Shown one piece after another: positions 21,261-28,663 of a DNA stretch of 33,055 bases; position 1 is the first letter of the stretch; every line of letters starts with the position of its first letter. The stretch lies in assembly GCA_002310195.1 (NCBI GenBank), contig DBYS01000006.1, positions 1 to 33,055 on the forward strand. The letters run 5' to 3'. Below the pieces are notes generated by a model that was not told where the DNA came from, searched no databases, and saw only the letters and a list, made by a program, of their open reading frames with translations. Origin of the DNA: Bacteroidales bacterium UBA1180 (GTDB lineage Bacteria > Bacteroidota > Bacteroidia > Bacteroidales > Paludibacteraceae). A program made the translations under genes and the position numbers.

Positions 21261-22135
21261 TAGATACGCTCTAATACGGTTTTTACTAACTCTTTGATAC
21301 GCGGTTTGTAGTCGGTGTTCGCAGCTTCGATCTTTCGCTGTGCGATCACGCAGCAGACAGTCATAGCGCGGTGACCCATGTGCAGTGCCAGACCGGCGAT
21401 GCACGAACCTTCCATCTCGTAGTTCGTGATGCGTTGTCCCTCATAGCGGAAAGCAGTGATCTTTTCGTTGATGTCAGGCACAGCCAGACCTACGCGCAGC
21501 ACGCGGCCTTGCGGACCGTAGAAACCGTTGGCGGCGATGGTGCAGCCGCGCATCATATCGTCCTTGGCGATGCGGTCAACAAGTTCGGGGTTGGCAGCAA
21601 CAACGTACGGCACAGCGGCTTTCTTCGGGTAACCTATGAAGTCAACGAGAGCTTGTTCGAAACCTACGTCGGCAATCTTGTCGCGATTCTCATAGAACGC
21701 CAGTACACCGTCGAAACCGATGGATTTCTGGCTGACGAGGAACGTGCCGAGAGGTATATCCTCTTGCATGCCACCGCACGTACCGATACGTACTATATCC
21801 AGCACGCGTTTATTCTCACGTTCGGTGCGCGTAGCAAAATCGATGTTGGCGAGCGCGTCGATCTCGTTCATCACGATGTCGCAGTTGTCCGTACCGATAC
21901 CCGTGGAGATACACGAGATACGTTTGCCTTGGAACTTGCCGGTGATAGTGTGGAACTCGCGACTCTGAACGTCACACTCGATTGAGCCTTCGTCAAAGAA
22001 CGAGGCAACCATATTTACGCGATCCTGATCGCCGACGAGTATGATCTTGTCAGCGAGGAACTCGGGTTTAAGATGCAGATGGAAGGCTGAACCGTCTGCA
22101 TTGATAATCAACTGACTTGCAGGAAATGTTTTCAT
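21260..22135 (-). CDS. Nucleoside phosphorylase (uridine phosphorylase-like)
   Basis: A 291-residue enzyme of the purine/uridine phosphorylase (PNP_UDP_1) superfamily, which cleaves nucleosides with phosphate in salvage. Motifs: IILVGDQDRVNMVASFF (phosphate-binding strand), ISCISTGIGTDNCDIVMNEI, VRIGTCGGMQEDIPLG (the family GTCGG signature), and ITNYEMEGSCIAGLALHMGH, the nucleoside-binding Glu-Met-Glu region. The length and MKTFPASQLIINADGSAFHL start match the Bacteroidota group annotated as uridine phosphorylase or nucleoside phosphorylase. Base specificity cannot be judged by eye. It overlaps the M49 gene by one base and follows the DUF3467 gene by 64 bp. Confidence 0.92.
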   Translation of the reverse strand: MKTFPASQLIINADGSAFHLHLKPEFLADKIILVGDQDRVNMVASFFDEGSIECDVQSREFHTITGKFQGKRISCISTGIGTDNCDIVMNEIDALANIDFATRTERENKRVLDIVRIGTCGGMQEDIPLGTFLVSQKSIGFDGVLAFYENRDKIADVGFEQALVDFIGYPKKAAVPYVVAANPELVDRIAKDDMMRGCTIAANGFYGPQGRVLRVGLAVPDINEKITAFRYEGQRITNYEMEGSCIAGLALHMGHRAMTVCCVIAQRKIEAANTDYKPRIKELVKTVLERI

Positions 22136-22199
22136 GACTATAGGGTATTTGATTGTTGACTTTGATGATCAGCCAAGCATGGCTGGCGGCATAACTGTA

Positions 22200-22511
22200 T
22201 TAGGCTTCGCCGCTGCCGAACGACATAGGGAATGTCGATCCGGGAACAGGTTGCTGGCGGTTGTTCAGATTAATCTGCCCGTACTGCTTCTCGTACTTCG
22301 CTACATTGTCCTGCAAAGCGAGCAGAAGGCGTTTGGCATTCTCGGGGGTCATAATGATGCGGCTCTGTACAGTAGCCTGTTGCATGCCGGGGAGTATGCC
22401 CGCAAAATCCACCACGAACTCCGATTGCGAGTGCGCGATCACAGCGAGGTTGGAGTACGTACCGGCAGCTTTGTCCGGCGAGATACTTATGTTCATTTTC
22501 TTCTCTTCCAT
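22200..22511 (-). CDS. DUF3467 protein
   Basis: A 103-residue protein of the DUF3467 family: MNISISPDKAAGTYSNLAVI, then AHSQSEFVVDFAGILPGM, VQSRIIMTPENAKRLLLALQ and NVAKYEKQYGQINL. The proline/glycine-rich tail (QPVPGSTFPMSFGSGEA) is usual in Bacteroidota members. The fold is a small beta-sheet with one helix. In Bacteroidetes the family is often near ribosomal or RNA-polymerase genes, which is not the case here. Function unknown. The ATG at 22511 is used; a second Met at residue 6 would also fit. Gap of 71 bp to the upstream GT2 gene. Confidence 0.9.
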   Translation of the reverse strand: MEEKKMNISISPDKAAGTYSNLAVIAHSQSEFVVDFAGILPGMQQATVQSRIIMTPENAKRLLLALQDNVAKYEKQYGQINLNNRQQPVPGSTFPMSFGSGEA

Positions 22512-22582
22512 AATTGTGCTATTTAATAGGTTTGTATTATCGTAATCTTATGTCAGCCATACATGACCGCCGGCTAACGGTG

Positions 22583-23749
22583 TTACCACCGCTTGGGTTT
22601 GGGGCGCAGCGGCTCAATGATGAGCATCACCAAGGTGATGATTGGCAGCAGCGTTTCCCAAACAGGTATGAGCAGGGCGGTGCGCGTCACTCCCCAGCGA
22701 TGGGCAGGGATGTTCAGCAGTATGCATTGCCCGATCCAACGCAGTAGCATGGCTCCAAGAATGATGGCTACTGCCAGTTGGCTGCTTGCAGCCTGTTGTT
22801 GCCAGCCGATCACCAGTATCACTATCAGTGCTGCGTAGAGCAGTCCCCGGGTGAGCGGTTCAAGTCCTAATCGCAGTTTGGTGGACAACTTGTATTTCGG
22901 TGCTACGCTCAAGTGACGACGTTTCTGGTGCAGCCAGTCACCCAGCGATGTTTTCGGTACCGACCAGGTCAGGCTGTCAGGTGTGCAGACCACTGCGGTG
23001 TTCAGCTTGGTTGCTTCGCGGTTGATGAACAGGTCATCGTCGCCGGCTTTGTTGTTAAGCAGACCAAGAAATCCTCCATGCGCAAAGAACAGCCGCTTGC
23101 TGTACGCGAGGTTTCGTCCTACGCCCATATACGGGTGACCGGAGGCTGCCAGGCCGAGATATTGCAGACCGTTGAACAGCGTGTCAAACTGAATCATCCG
23201 GTTGAGCAGGGTAGGCTTGGTAAAATATGCACCAAAGCCTAGGACAATATCGATATTCTCCGTTCCGAACCCCGACATCATCTCACTGATCCAGTGCGGC
23301 GATTCAGGCCGGCAGTCGGCATCGGTGAGCAGCAGATAGTCGTATTGTGCAGCTTTGGCACCGAGGGTGATGGCGAGCTTCTTGGTAGATGTCACCTGTG
23401 CACCGATCGGCACGAATGTGAGACGCAGATTGCGATAGCGCTTCTGCCAGTATTCGAGGAACGTGCGGGAGTCATCCACACTGCCGTCGTTCACCACGAT
23501 CACCTCAAACTCGGGGTAATCCTGCGTAAACAAGGCCTGGAGATAGTCGCGAAGATTGTTCTGCTCATTCTTGGCGCAGACAATGATACTTACCCCGGGT
23601 TGGTTGCCGACTTCACAAACTTTGGGTTTTGTGCGCCGCACGGCTGTGAGGATGTAACGCAGGTAGAAGTACAACTGGTACAACCACGCGGCGGCGAATA
23701 TGCCGAGCACCACTTGTTCTGTCAATGACCACTCACTTATCATATCCAT
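22583..23749 (-). CDS. Membrane glycosyltransferase family 2
   Basis: A 388-residue processive-type GT2. One N-terminal transmembrane helix (about 10-32) precedes the catalytic domain: GVSIIVCAKNEQNNLRDYL, FEVIVVNDGSVDDSRTFLEY, the DxD motif LLLTDADCRPES, GVGRNLAYSKRLFF, GDDDLFINR and a QKRRHLSV motif corresponding to Q/RxxRW. Three to four C-terminal hydrophobic segments (about 290-310, 325-345, 355-380) follow, ending RPKPKRW. The sugar and acceptor are unknown; related enzymes act on polysaccharides or lipids of the envelope. It resembles, and is the full-length counterpart of, the truncated GT2 at 13083-13859. It is in a minus-strand run with the PCMD protein upstream (31 bp) and DUF3467 downstream. 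Confidence 0.93.
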   Translation of the reverse strand: MDMISEWSLTEQVVLGIFAAAWLYQLYFYLRYILTAVRRTKPKVCEVGNQPGVSIIVCAKNEQNNLRDYLQALFTQDYPEFEVIVVNDGSVDDSRTFLEYWQKRYRNLRLTFVPIGAQVTSTKKLAITLGAKAAQYDYLLLTDADCRPESPHWISEMMSGFGTENIDIVLGFGAYFTKPTLLNRMIQFDTLFNGLQYLGLAASGHPYMGVGRNLAYSKRLFFAHGGFLGLLNNKAGDDDLFINREATKLNTAVVCTPDSLTWSVPKTSLGDWLHQKRRHLSVAPKYKLSTKLRLGLEPLTRGLLYAALIVILVIGWQQQAASSQLAVAIILGAMLLRWIGQCILLNIPAHRWGVTRTALLIPVWETLLPIITLVMLIIEPLRPKPKRW

Positions 23750-23780
23750 CAGCTGTCAGCAATCGGTTAGCAGCCGAAAG

Positions 23781-24731
23781 TTAATACTCCAGCATCACGT
23801 TATCCACCCACATCGTGTTGCCCTCGCGACCTACGAACGGTTCTTGCGAGCCGGCAGCGATATTGATGATCATGTGCGTAGGAGTCTTTGTGGCATCCCA
23901 ACCTTCCTCGATGAAGTTGACCATCTTGCCTTTGCTGTTCATGGCGTACATGTCGTTCTTCAGCTTCATGTAAGGCTTGTAGAACGGTTCGCCGGTGATG
24001 TCGCCGTAGTAGATCGGCAGGCGATGGCCGTTCTGCCATGTGCTGACGGTCTTCTCAAATAGTTCCATACCCGTGCCGACACGTATGGCGTGGATATTGC
24101 CGTCGGCATCTTCCCACCGGTGAATGAGCAGAATGAACGCCTTGGCGCAGTCATGCCCGGCGATGGTCTTCGGTTTGCCTCCGCCCTTTGTGCTGGTCAT
24201 CGTCTGTTCGGGTGATATGCGGCACTTGTAGTCAAACACCAGCGCTTTCGGCCGTTTGGTGAACGGCACGCCACATTCGATGTTCTTGTTCGGATTGTCG
24301 GTCGAGCGGATAGGCTCGATGGTACGGCCTGTAAACAAAGTGCCACCGGCAATCACGGACACATTAATGATACCTATCGCCTTGACTGACTGCAGTTCCA
24401 CATCCAGACGGCAGCACATGCCACCATCCTCACGTTTCTCCGGGCGCATGGTACATGCACCTTTGTCGATACCGGCTACACGGGCGTAGGCGTTACTGCT
24501 CGACCATGGACTGCCCGAACGCTTGTAGTCGTAGGCTTTGTTCGCGCGGATAGTGTCGGACTTGCCGAGGCAGTAGAGCTCGCGCGTCTGTCCGCCGATC
24601 ATACCACTCTCCTTGATGAGCCGCACCACCCATTGCTCCATATCACCGTACGGCACGGGTTCGAGACGCTGAGCCCGGCAGAGCGCGGCGCAGAGCATCA
24701 GTGCGGAGAGGATGAATAAGGTCCGTTTCAT
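23781..24731 (-). CDS. Secreted PCMD-domain protein (putative glycan-active)
   Basis: A 316-residue exported protein, signal peptide MKRTLFILSALMLCAALCRA. It matches the putative carbohydrate metabolism domain (PCMD) seen in Bacteroidota glycan-use loci: WVVRLIKESGMIGGQTRELY with YCLGKSDT, GSPWSSSNAYARV, LFTGRTIEPIRST, GVPFTKRPKALVFDYKCR, and the C-terminal SQEPFVGREGNTMWVDNVML. Members are beta-sandwich proteins thought to bind or act on glycans; no catalytic residues are established. Its start overlaps the stop of the upstream SGNH-like gene (ATGA, 24728-24731), so both are made together. The pair may act on one exported substrate. Confidence 0.82.
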   Translation of the reverse strand: MKRTLFILSALMLCAALCRAQRLEPVPYGDMEQWVVRLIKESGMIGGQTRELYCLGKSDTIRANKAYDYKRSGSPWSSSNAYARVAGIDKGACTMRPEKREDGGMCCRLDVELQSVKAIGIINVSVIAGGTLFTGRTIEPIRSTDNPNKNIECGVPFTKRPKALVFDYKCRISPEQTMTSTKGGGKPKTIAGHDCAKAFILLIHRWEDADGNIHAIRVGTGMELFEKTVSTWQNGHRLPIYYGDITGEPFYKPYMKLKNDMYAMNSKGKMVNFIEEGWDATKTPTHMIINIAAGSQEPFVGREGNTMWVDNVMLEY

Positions 24732-25450
24732 TGGCGCAGACGTTTGTTGAGGATGTTCTTCTTGTCGGCGCGTATAGCCTCACCGATGAGCGATGCTACC
24801 TGTTGTGCACCTTTCTCGTTCAGGATGTTGCCTTCGCGGGTAGCTTTCTCAGCGCCTTGCTCTGTAGCGGGAACGACGGGCATAAAAGCCGTAGCAGTGC
24901 TGTCGATACCGGTTGCTGTCAGCCAGTCGAAGGTCAGCGACTCAACGTCCACCAACTGCAAAGCGTCGCGCTGGCACATGCGGCGAACGATTTCCGGATA
25001 GATACCCAGACGATGAACCTGTGTGCTGTCAGCAGTGAAGTAACGCGGACAAGCCTGCGTGAGCCAGATGAGCTTCACACCTTTCTTCTGCGCAGCCTGC
25101 TGGATAGCCAGCAGTTGTTCCAGATAGAGGTCGGACAGCGTGCGTTCGTCAGCCTTGACGTCTGTAGCCTCGACGGGACGTTTGCAGATCAGTGCTATGT
25201 CGCCTTTGTGAGCGGGGCTCAACAGCGAAGCTGCGTCAGCGGGCAGCAACGTAGCGGAAGCTTGTACATCAACCGTTACTGCTTCATCGAACAGCGGCTG
25301 GAGTGCCGTGGCATAACCTACTGCACCGGTCGCTTCGTCAGAAACCATCATCGGGTCGTCACCCAACACAAGTACGCGCAACGGCTTGGGATCAGCCATC
25401 AATGCCAGACTCATCAAGAGCGCAGGAAGAAGGAGAATTAACTTTTTCAT
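24728..25450 (-). CDS. Secreted SGNH-like protein lacking catalytic residues
   Basis: A 240-residue exported protein with signal peptide MKKLILLLPALLMSLALMA. The layout follows SGNH/rhamnogalacturonan-acetylesterase-like hydrolases: RVLVLGDDPMM at block I, QAAQKKGVKLIWLTQACPRY in the centre, QRDALQLVDVESLTFDWL, and NILNEKGAQQVASLIGEAIR at block V. But the nucleophile Ser of GDS is Asp (GDD), there is no G-x-N-D oxyanion motif, and the catalytic Asp-x-x-His is Gly-Asn-Ile-Leu-Asn, so the catalytic residues appear lost. The sequence reads as a pseudoenzyme or binding protein. It heads the run of minus-strand genes, has its own promoter (25523-25553) and overlaps the PCMD gene by 4 bp. Confidence 0.75.
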   Translation of the reverse strand: MKKLILLLPALLMSLALMADPKPLRVLVLGDDPMMVSDEATGAVGYATALQPLFDEAVTVDVQASATLLPADAASLLSPAHKGDIALICKRPVEATDVKADERTLSDLYLEQLLAIQQAAQKKGVKLIWLTQACPRYFTADSTQVHRLGIYPEIVRRMCQRDALQLVDVESLTFDWLTATGIDSTATAFMPVVPATEQGAEKATREGNILNEKGAQQVASLIGEAIRADKKNILNKRLRQ

Positions 25451-25522
25451 TGTTATTCGTTTTTTTAGTATTTACCCATAGTGAAATAGCCAAATATCAT
25501 GCCATATTTAACAATTTGGCTA

Positions 25523-25553
25523 CAAAGATACGAAAAAAAAAGCAAACTTGCAA
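25523..25553 (-). promoter_or_regulatory. Bacteroidota-type promoter of the SGNH-like/PCMD operon
   Basis: Minus-strand -7 box TATCTTTG (25523-25530) and TTG (25551-25553) 20 bp apart, about 70 bp upstream of the ATG at 25450. It may drive all seven genes down to aroA. Confidence 0.75.
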
Positions 25554-25661
25554 GCGTTTGGTGATTTTTTTTGCTTTTTTGCGTGCGTATGTGCGTTTTT
25601 CACGCGCAAGCGCACTTTCGTGCGTACCTAAAGATAACGAAATGAGTGAGAAAAAAATGAT

Positions 25662-25694
25662 ACAAAAAAAAGAAGGATTGTCTCACGACAACCC
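25662..25694 (-). terminator. Probable terminator of rlmH
   Basis: On the minus strand GGGTTGTC-GTGA-GACAATCC (25694-25675) forms a hairpin with 7 of 8 pairs, followed by TTCTTTTTTTTG. It lies about 165 bp past the rlmH stop. Confidence 0.65.
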
Positions 25695-25722
25695 AATCTT
25701 CATTAACCTTAAATCTAATACC

Positions 25723-25824
25723 ATGAAAAACACGATGCAAAAGTACTGCTTTTATAGCAAATATGCAAATATTTGTGCAAAAAACATGTTTTACAGCATA
25801 AAATACGCGAATTTTGTTATCTAA
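25723..25824 (+). CDS. Possible 33-residue small peptide
   Basis: Reads MKNTMQKYCFYSKYANICAK and then NMFYSIKYANFVI. The two halves repeat an FYS-x-KYAN theme. The sequence just before the ATG (CCTTAAATCTAATACC) is A-rich and pyrimidine-rich, as in many Bacteroidota leaders, and the start lies 28 bp after the hairpin at 25675-25694. No consensus promoter is visible on the plus strand. It may equally be chance coding in AT-rich DNA or part of a small RNA. Low confidence. Confidence 0.3.
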   Translation: MKNTMQKYCFYSKYANICAKNMFYSIKYANFVI

Positions 25825-25860
25825 ATATGTCATTTGGATAGAGGAAAGGCGTACGTTTGC

Positions 25861-26331
25861 TTATTCGTGGTGGTAAGGCTCGCCTCGAAGAATAGTCATT
25901 GCGCGATAGAGCTGTTCGACAAACAGCAGACGGATCATCTGATGGCTGAAGGTCATCTGACTGAGCGAGATTTTTGCGTCAGCGCGTTGATAGACAGCTT
26001 CGCTGAACCCGTACGGGCCGCCGATGACGAACGTCAGGCCGCGTGTGGAGGTGTTGAGCCATGTCTGCAGCTGGTCGGCGAAGGTCAGGCTGCGGTACTC
26101 ACGGCCATGCTCGTCGAGCAGCACAACGAAATTGCCCTCCACAGCCCGAAGAATAGCTTCGCCCTCGAGTTGCTTCTGTTGCGCCTCACTCAGGTTCTTG
26201 GTGTTCTTCAGGTCGGGAATAACCTGGATATCAAAGGGTATGTAGTGCTTAACGCGCTGCACGTACGTCTCAATCAGCTTCGGCAGTTCGTTGCCGACTG
26301 TTTTGCCTACTACAAGAAGGGTTGTTTTCAT
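25861..26331 (-). CDS. rlmH: 23S rRNA (pseudouridine-1915-N3)-methyltransferase RlmH
   Basis: The SPOUT-family enzyme that methylates pseudouridine 1915 in helix 69 of 23S rRNA. The 156-residue protein is full length: MKTTLLVVGKTVGNELPKLI at the start, VVLLDEHGREYRSLTFADQL in the middle, then the knot motifs TFVIGGPYGFSEAV and SLSQMTFSHQMIRLLFVEQL, ending YRAMTILRGEPYHHE. The final YHHE is the family's usual C-terminal end. It is divergent from mnmE with interleaved promoters (26342-26389). Confidence 0.97.
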   Translation of the reverse strand: MKTTLLVVGKTVGNELPKLIETYVQRVKHYIPFDIQVIPDLKNTKNLSEAQQKQLEGEAILRAVEGNFVVLLDEHGREYRSLTFADQLQTWLNTSTRGLTFVIGGPYGFSEAVYQRADAKISLSQMTFSHQMIRLLFVEQLYRAMTILRGEPYHHE

Positions 26332-26341
26332 AAATCTGCCA

Positions 26342-26373
26342 CAAAGATACGAATAAATTTGCTTTTTTGCAAA
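26342..26373 (-). promoter_or_regulatory. Bacteroidota-type promoter of rlmH
   Basis: Minus-strand -7 box TATCTTTG (26342-26349) and -33 box TTTG (26370-26373), 20 bp apart. It overlaps the mnmE promoter. Confidence 0.75.
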
Positions 26374-26389
26374 TAATTTTGTAACTTTG
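26358..26389 (+). promoter_or_regulatory. Bacteroidota-type promoter of mnmE
   Basis: TTTG (26358-26361), 20 bp, TAACTTTG (26382-26389). The -7 box lies 17 bp before the ATG at 26407, so the mRNA leader is very short and the upstream GTG (26389) cannot be the start. Confidence 0.75.
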
Positions 26390-26406
26390 TGCGAAATTTC
26401 GAATCA

Positions 26407-27759
26407 ATGAGTCCGTTATTGTTACAGTCAGATACAATTTGTGCGATCGCTACGCCTTTCGGTGCGGCGGGGATAGCTGTGGTGCGGGTGAGCGGAAGTG
26501 ATGCGATAAGCATTGCGGATCAACTGTTCCGCGGCAAGTGCCGGTTGAGTGAGGCGGCAAGCCACAGCGCCCATTACGGCACGATCGTGCGCGGCGATAC
26601 GACCTTGGATGAGGTAATCTGTACGGTGTTTCGTGCGCCGCACTCGTTCACGGGCGAGGATGTGGTGGAGATTGCCTGCCACGGCAGCCTGTATATCCAG
26701 CATGAGCTGTTGCGCTGGCTGACCGATAGCGGTGCGCGCATGGCCGGTCGGGGCGAGTTCACCAAGCGGGCATTCATGAACGGACGGTTGGATCTGGCGC
26801 AGGCCGAGGCGGTGGCTGACCTGATTGCCGCACAATCGGCAGCGGAGAAAGATATAGCGCTCAACCAGTTGCGCGGAGGCATATCCGGCAAGATCGCCGA
26901 GCTGCGCGAACAATTGCTCACGTTCACCTCGCTGTTGGAGTTGGAGTTGGATTTTGCCGATCACGAGGAGCTCGAGTTCGCCGACCGCTCGCAACTGGCG
27001 GATATCCTCCACGGCGCGATCAGGATGATCGGCGAACTGGCGGATTCGTTTGAGGCAGGCAATGCCATCAAGCACGGCGTACAGGTTGCGATCGTAGGAG
27101 CGCCTAATGCCGGCAAATCGACCTTGCTGAACGCTATACTTGGCGACGAACGGGCGATAGTGAGCGACATTCGTGGCACGACACGCGACACAATCGAAGA
27201 TACGCTGACCATAGGCGGCGTACTCGTGCGTCTGACGGATACCGCGGGTATTCAGCCTACCGGCGACACGATTGAGCAGTTAGGCATTGAGCGCAGTTTG
27301 CAGGCCATACGGAAAGCGCATATCGTGATTGAGCTGCTTGACAGCACTGATCCCCGGTCCGTGGTGGACGAGACGATCCTGAGCGAACGGCAAGTGTGGT
27401 TGCGTGTGTACAACAAGAAGGATATCAGCGATAGCTTGCAGGGCGAGCCGTCAGCCATCAGCATCAGTGCCAAGAACGGCGATATACGGCCATTGATGGA
27501 GCGGCTGGAAACAGAGGTGGCACGCCTGACGCAGCACAGCGACAGCGCGCTGGTAAGCAACATCCGCCATTATGAAGCGTTGTGCCGTGCCCGACAGGCA
27601 TTGGAGCAGGTAGAGCAGGGGTTGCAGGAAGGTCTGAGCGGTGAACTGCTGGCAATGGATCTGCACGACGCATTGGATGCACTGGGCGAGATTACAGGCC
27701 AAGTGTCGTCACAAGAGGTGCTCAATACTATCTTTGAGCGATTCTGTATAGGAAAATAA
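26407..27759 (+). CDS. mnmE: tRNA modification GTPase MnmE (TrmE)
   Basis: With MnmG it installs the carboxymethylaminomethyl group on U34 of certain tRNAs. The 450-residue protein has the N-terminal folate-binding domain (DTICAIATPFGAAGIAVVRV, HYGTIVRG, FTGEDVVEIACHGS), a helical middle with FTKRAFMNGRLDLAQAEAVA and LAQAEAVADLIAAQSAAEKD, and an inserted G domain. This carries G1 GAPNAGKSTLLNAIL, G2 IRGTTRDTIED, G3 DTAG (followed by IQPTGDTIEQLGIERS) and NKKD as G4. It ends in FERFCIGK with the catalytic Cys. The ATG at 26407 is chosen over a GTG at 26389 that lies in the promoter. Its stop abuts the stop of the LRR gene. Confidence 0.97.
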   Translation: MSPLLLQSDTICAIATPFGAAGIAVVRVSGSDAISIADQLFRGKCRLSEAASHSAHYGTIVRGDTTLDEVICTVFRAPHSFTGEDVVEIACHGSLYIQHELLRWLTDSGARMAGRGEFTKRAFMNGRLDLAQAEAVADLIAAQSAAEKDIALNQLRGGISGKIAELREQLLTFTSLLELELDFADHEELEFADRSQLADILHGAIRMIGELADSFEAGNAIKHGVQVAIVGAPNAGKSTLLNAILGDERAIVSDIRGTTRDTIEDTLTIGGVLVRLTDTAGIQPTGDTIEQLGIERSLQAIRKAHIVIELLDSTDPRSVVDETILSERQVWLRVYNKKDISDSLQGEPSAISISAKNGDIRPLMERLETEVARLTQHSDSALVSNIRHYEALCRARQALEQVEQGLQEGLSGELLAMDLHDALDALGEITGQVSSQEVLNTIFERFCIGK

Positions 27760-28659
27760 TTACCGGATTTTTTGTCCCGTAACGGAGTATTGTGCTCCGT
27801 CAGGAATCAGGATGACGATCTGTCCGTCGTTCAGTAGCTTTCGTGGCTCCACGAGCGCATCGTGGTGCAATATTTCTACTGCTTCGGGAATCTCATCGGG
27901 CATCGGACGGATGTCGCGGAAATCTTTCCAGATCGTTGTGCGCCGATACGCCTCAATCGAGCCTTCCGGCACATACAGGATGCAGGTCAGTGTATCTACG
28001 CCCGTGAAATTGCCGGTCACAACAACCGGACTATCCACACAGTTGTAAATCTCTTTGAGTGCCGTATTGCCGTTGAAAGCGTTCTTGCCGATGGTAGTTA
28101 GTCCTTTGGGCAGAATGATACGCGGTAGAGCGCTGCAATCCTTGAATGCACCGGCCATGATTGCGCTGAGGCTGTCAGGTAGCGTAATGTTAGTCAGAGC
28201 GATGCATTGCTCGAACGTGCTTCCGCGCAGCACTCTGACGCTGTCTGGCACGACGAACGATTTCATACTCGTGCAGTGGTAGAACGCCATCGTCTCGATG
28301 CTTGTCACGCTGCTGGGCAGGGAGACCGAGCTCAGTTTGGTGCAGTGGAAGAACGCGTCAGCGCCGATCGTCTTCACGCCTTCGGGCACGGTCACTGAGG
28401 TGATCACATCGCAATACACAAACGCCTGACTGCCAATAGCAGTCACGGCGTAAGTGATGCGGTCATACGTAACTGATGACGGGATAACCAAGCTGCTGTT
28501 AGCCAGCTCGGAGTAGTTGAGCAGTCCTTTGCCTTGATAGGTCACCTCGGCCGTACCATTGTCGGCATCAAGATTGTAGTACAGGTCACCAATCTTCACA
28601 CCCTCGGCGTACAGCGCCGTGGTGCAAACAAGCATCAGGGTTAGGAACAGATGTTTCAC
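27760..28659 (-). CDS. BspA-like leucine-rich-repeat surface protein
   Basis: A 299-residue exported protein (signal peptide MKHLFLTLMLVCTTALYA). From about residue 60 to 205 it has five or so 23-residue LRR_5/BspA-type repeats of the form xxIGxxAFxxCxxLxxVxLPxxV, for example VKTIGADAFFHCTKLSSVSL, VTSIETMAFYHCTSMKSFVV and LTTIGKNAFNGNTALKEIYN. Such proteins bind host or bacterial ligands on the cell surface. The end, KLLNDGQIVILIPDGAQYSV plus TGQKIR, resembles the tail of the FN3 protein at 8367-10445. It starts 4 bp after the efp stop and probably shares its transcript. Its stop directly abuts that of mnmE (TAATTA at 27757-27762). Confidence 0.87.
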   Translation of the reverse strand: MKHLFLTLMLVCTTALYAEGVKIGDLYYNLDADNGTAEVTYQGKGLLNYSELANSSLVIPSSVTYDRITYAVTAIGSQAFVYCDVITSVTVPEGVKTIGADAFFHCTKLSSVSLPSSVTSIETMAFYHCTSMKSFVVPDSVRVLRGSTFEQCIALTNITLPDSLSAIMAGAFKDCSALPRIILPKGLTTIGKNAFNGNTALKEIYNCVDSPVVVTGNFTGVDTLTCILYVPEGSIEAYRRTTIWKDFRDIRPMPDEIPEAVEILHHDALVEPRKLLNDGQIVILIPDGAQYSVTGQKIR

Positions 28660-28663
28660 GCTC

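Larger units (their letters stand above)
25451..25860. other. AT-rich intergenic region with promoter, terminator and possible small ORF
   Basis: The minus-strand promoter of the SGNH-like operon (25523-25553) is nearest that gene. A hairpin with a run of A (T on the minus strand) at 25662-25694 probably ends the rlmH transcript. A 33-codon frame (25723-25824, plus) lies between the hairpin and rlmH. Nothing else is recognised. Confidence 0.7.

Noticed and set aside
21261..21404. Longer N-terminus for the M49 peptidase
   Set aside because: The extra 48 residues overlap the phosphorylase gene; the downstream ATG is followed by a clean lipoprotein signal and overlaps the upstream stop as TAATG.
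24731..25441. Plus-strand frame opposite the SGNH-like gene
   Set aside because: Antisense to a gene with signal peptide, promoter and coupled neighbour; Cys/Gln/Arg-rich composition typical of a shadow frame.
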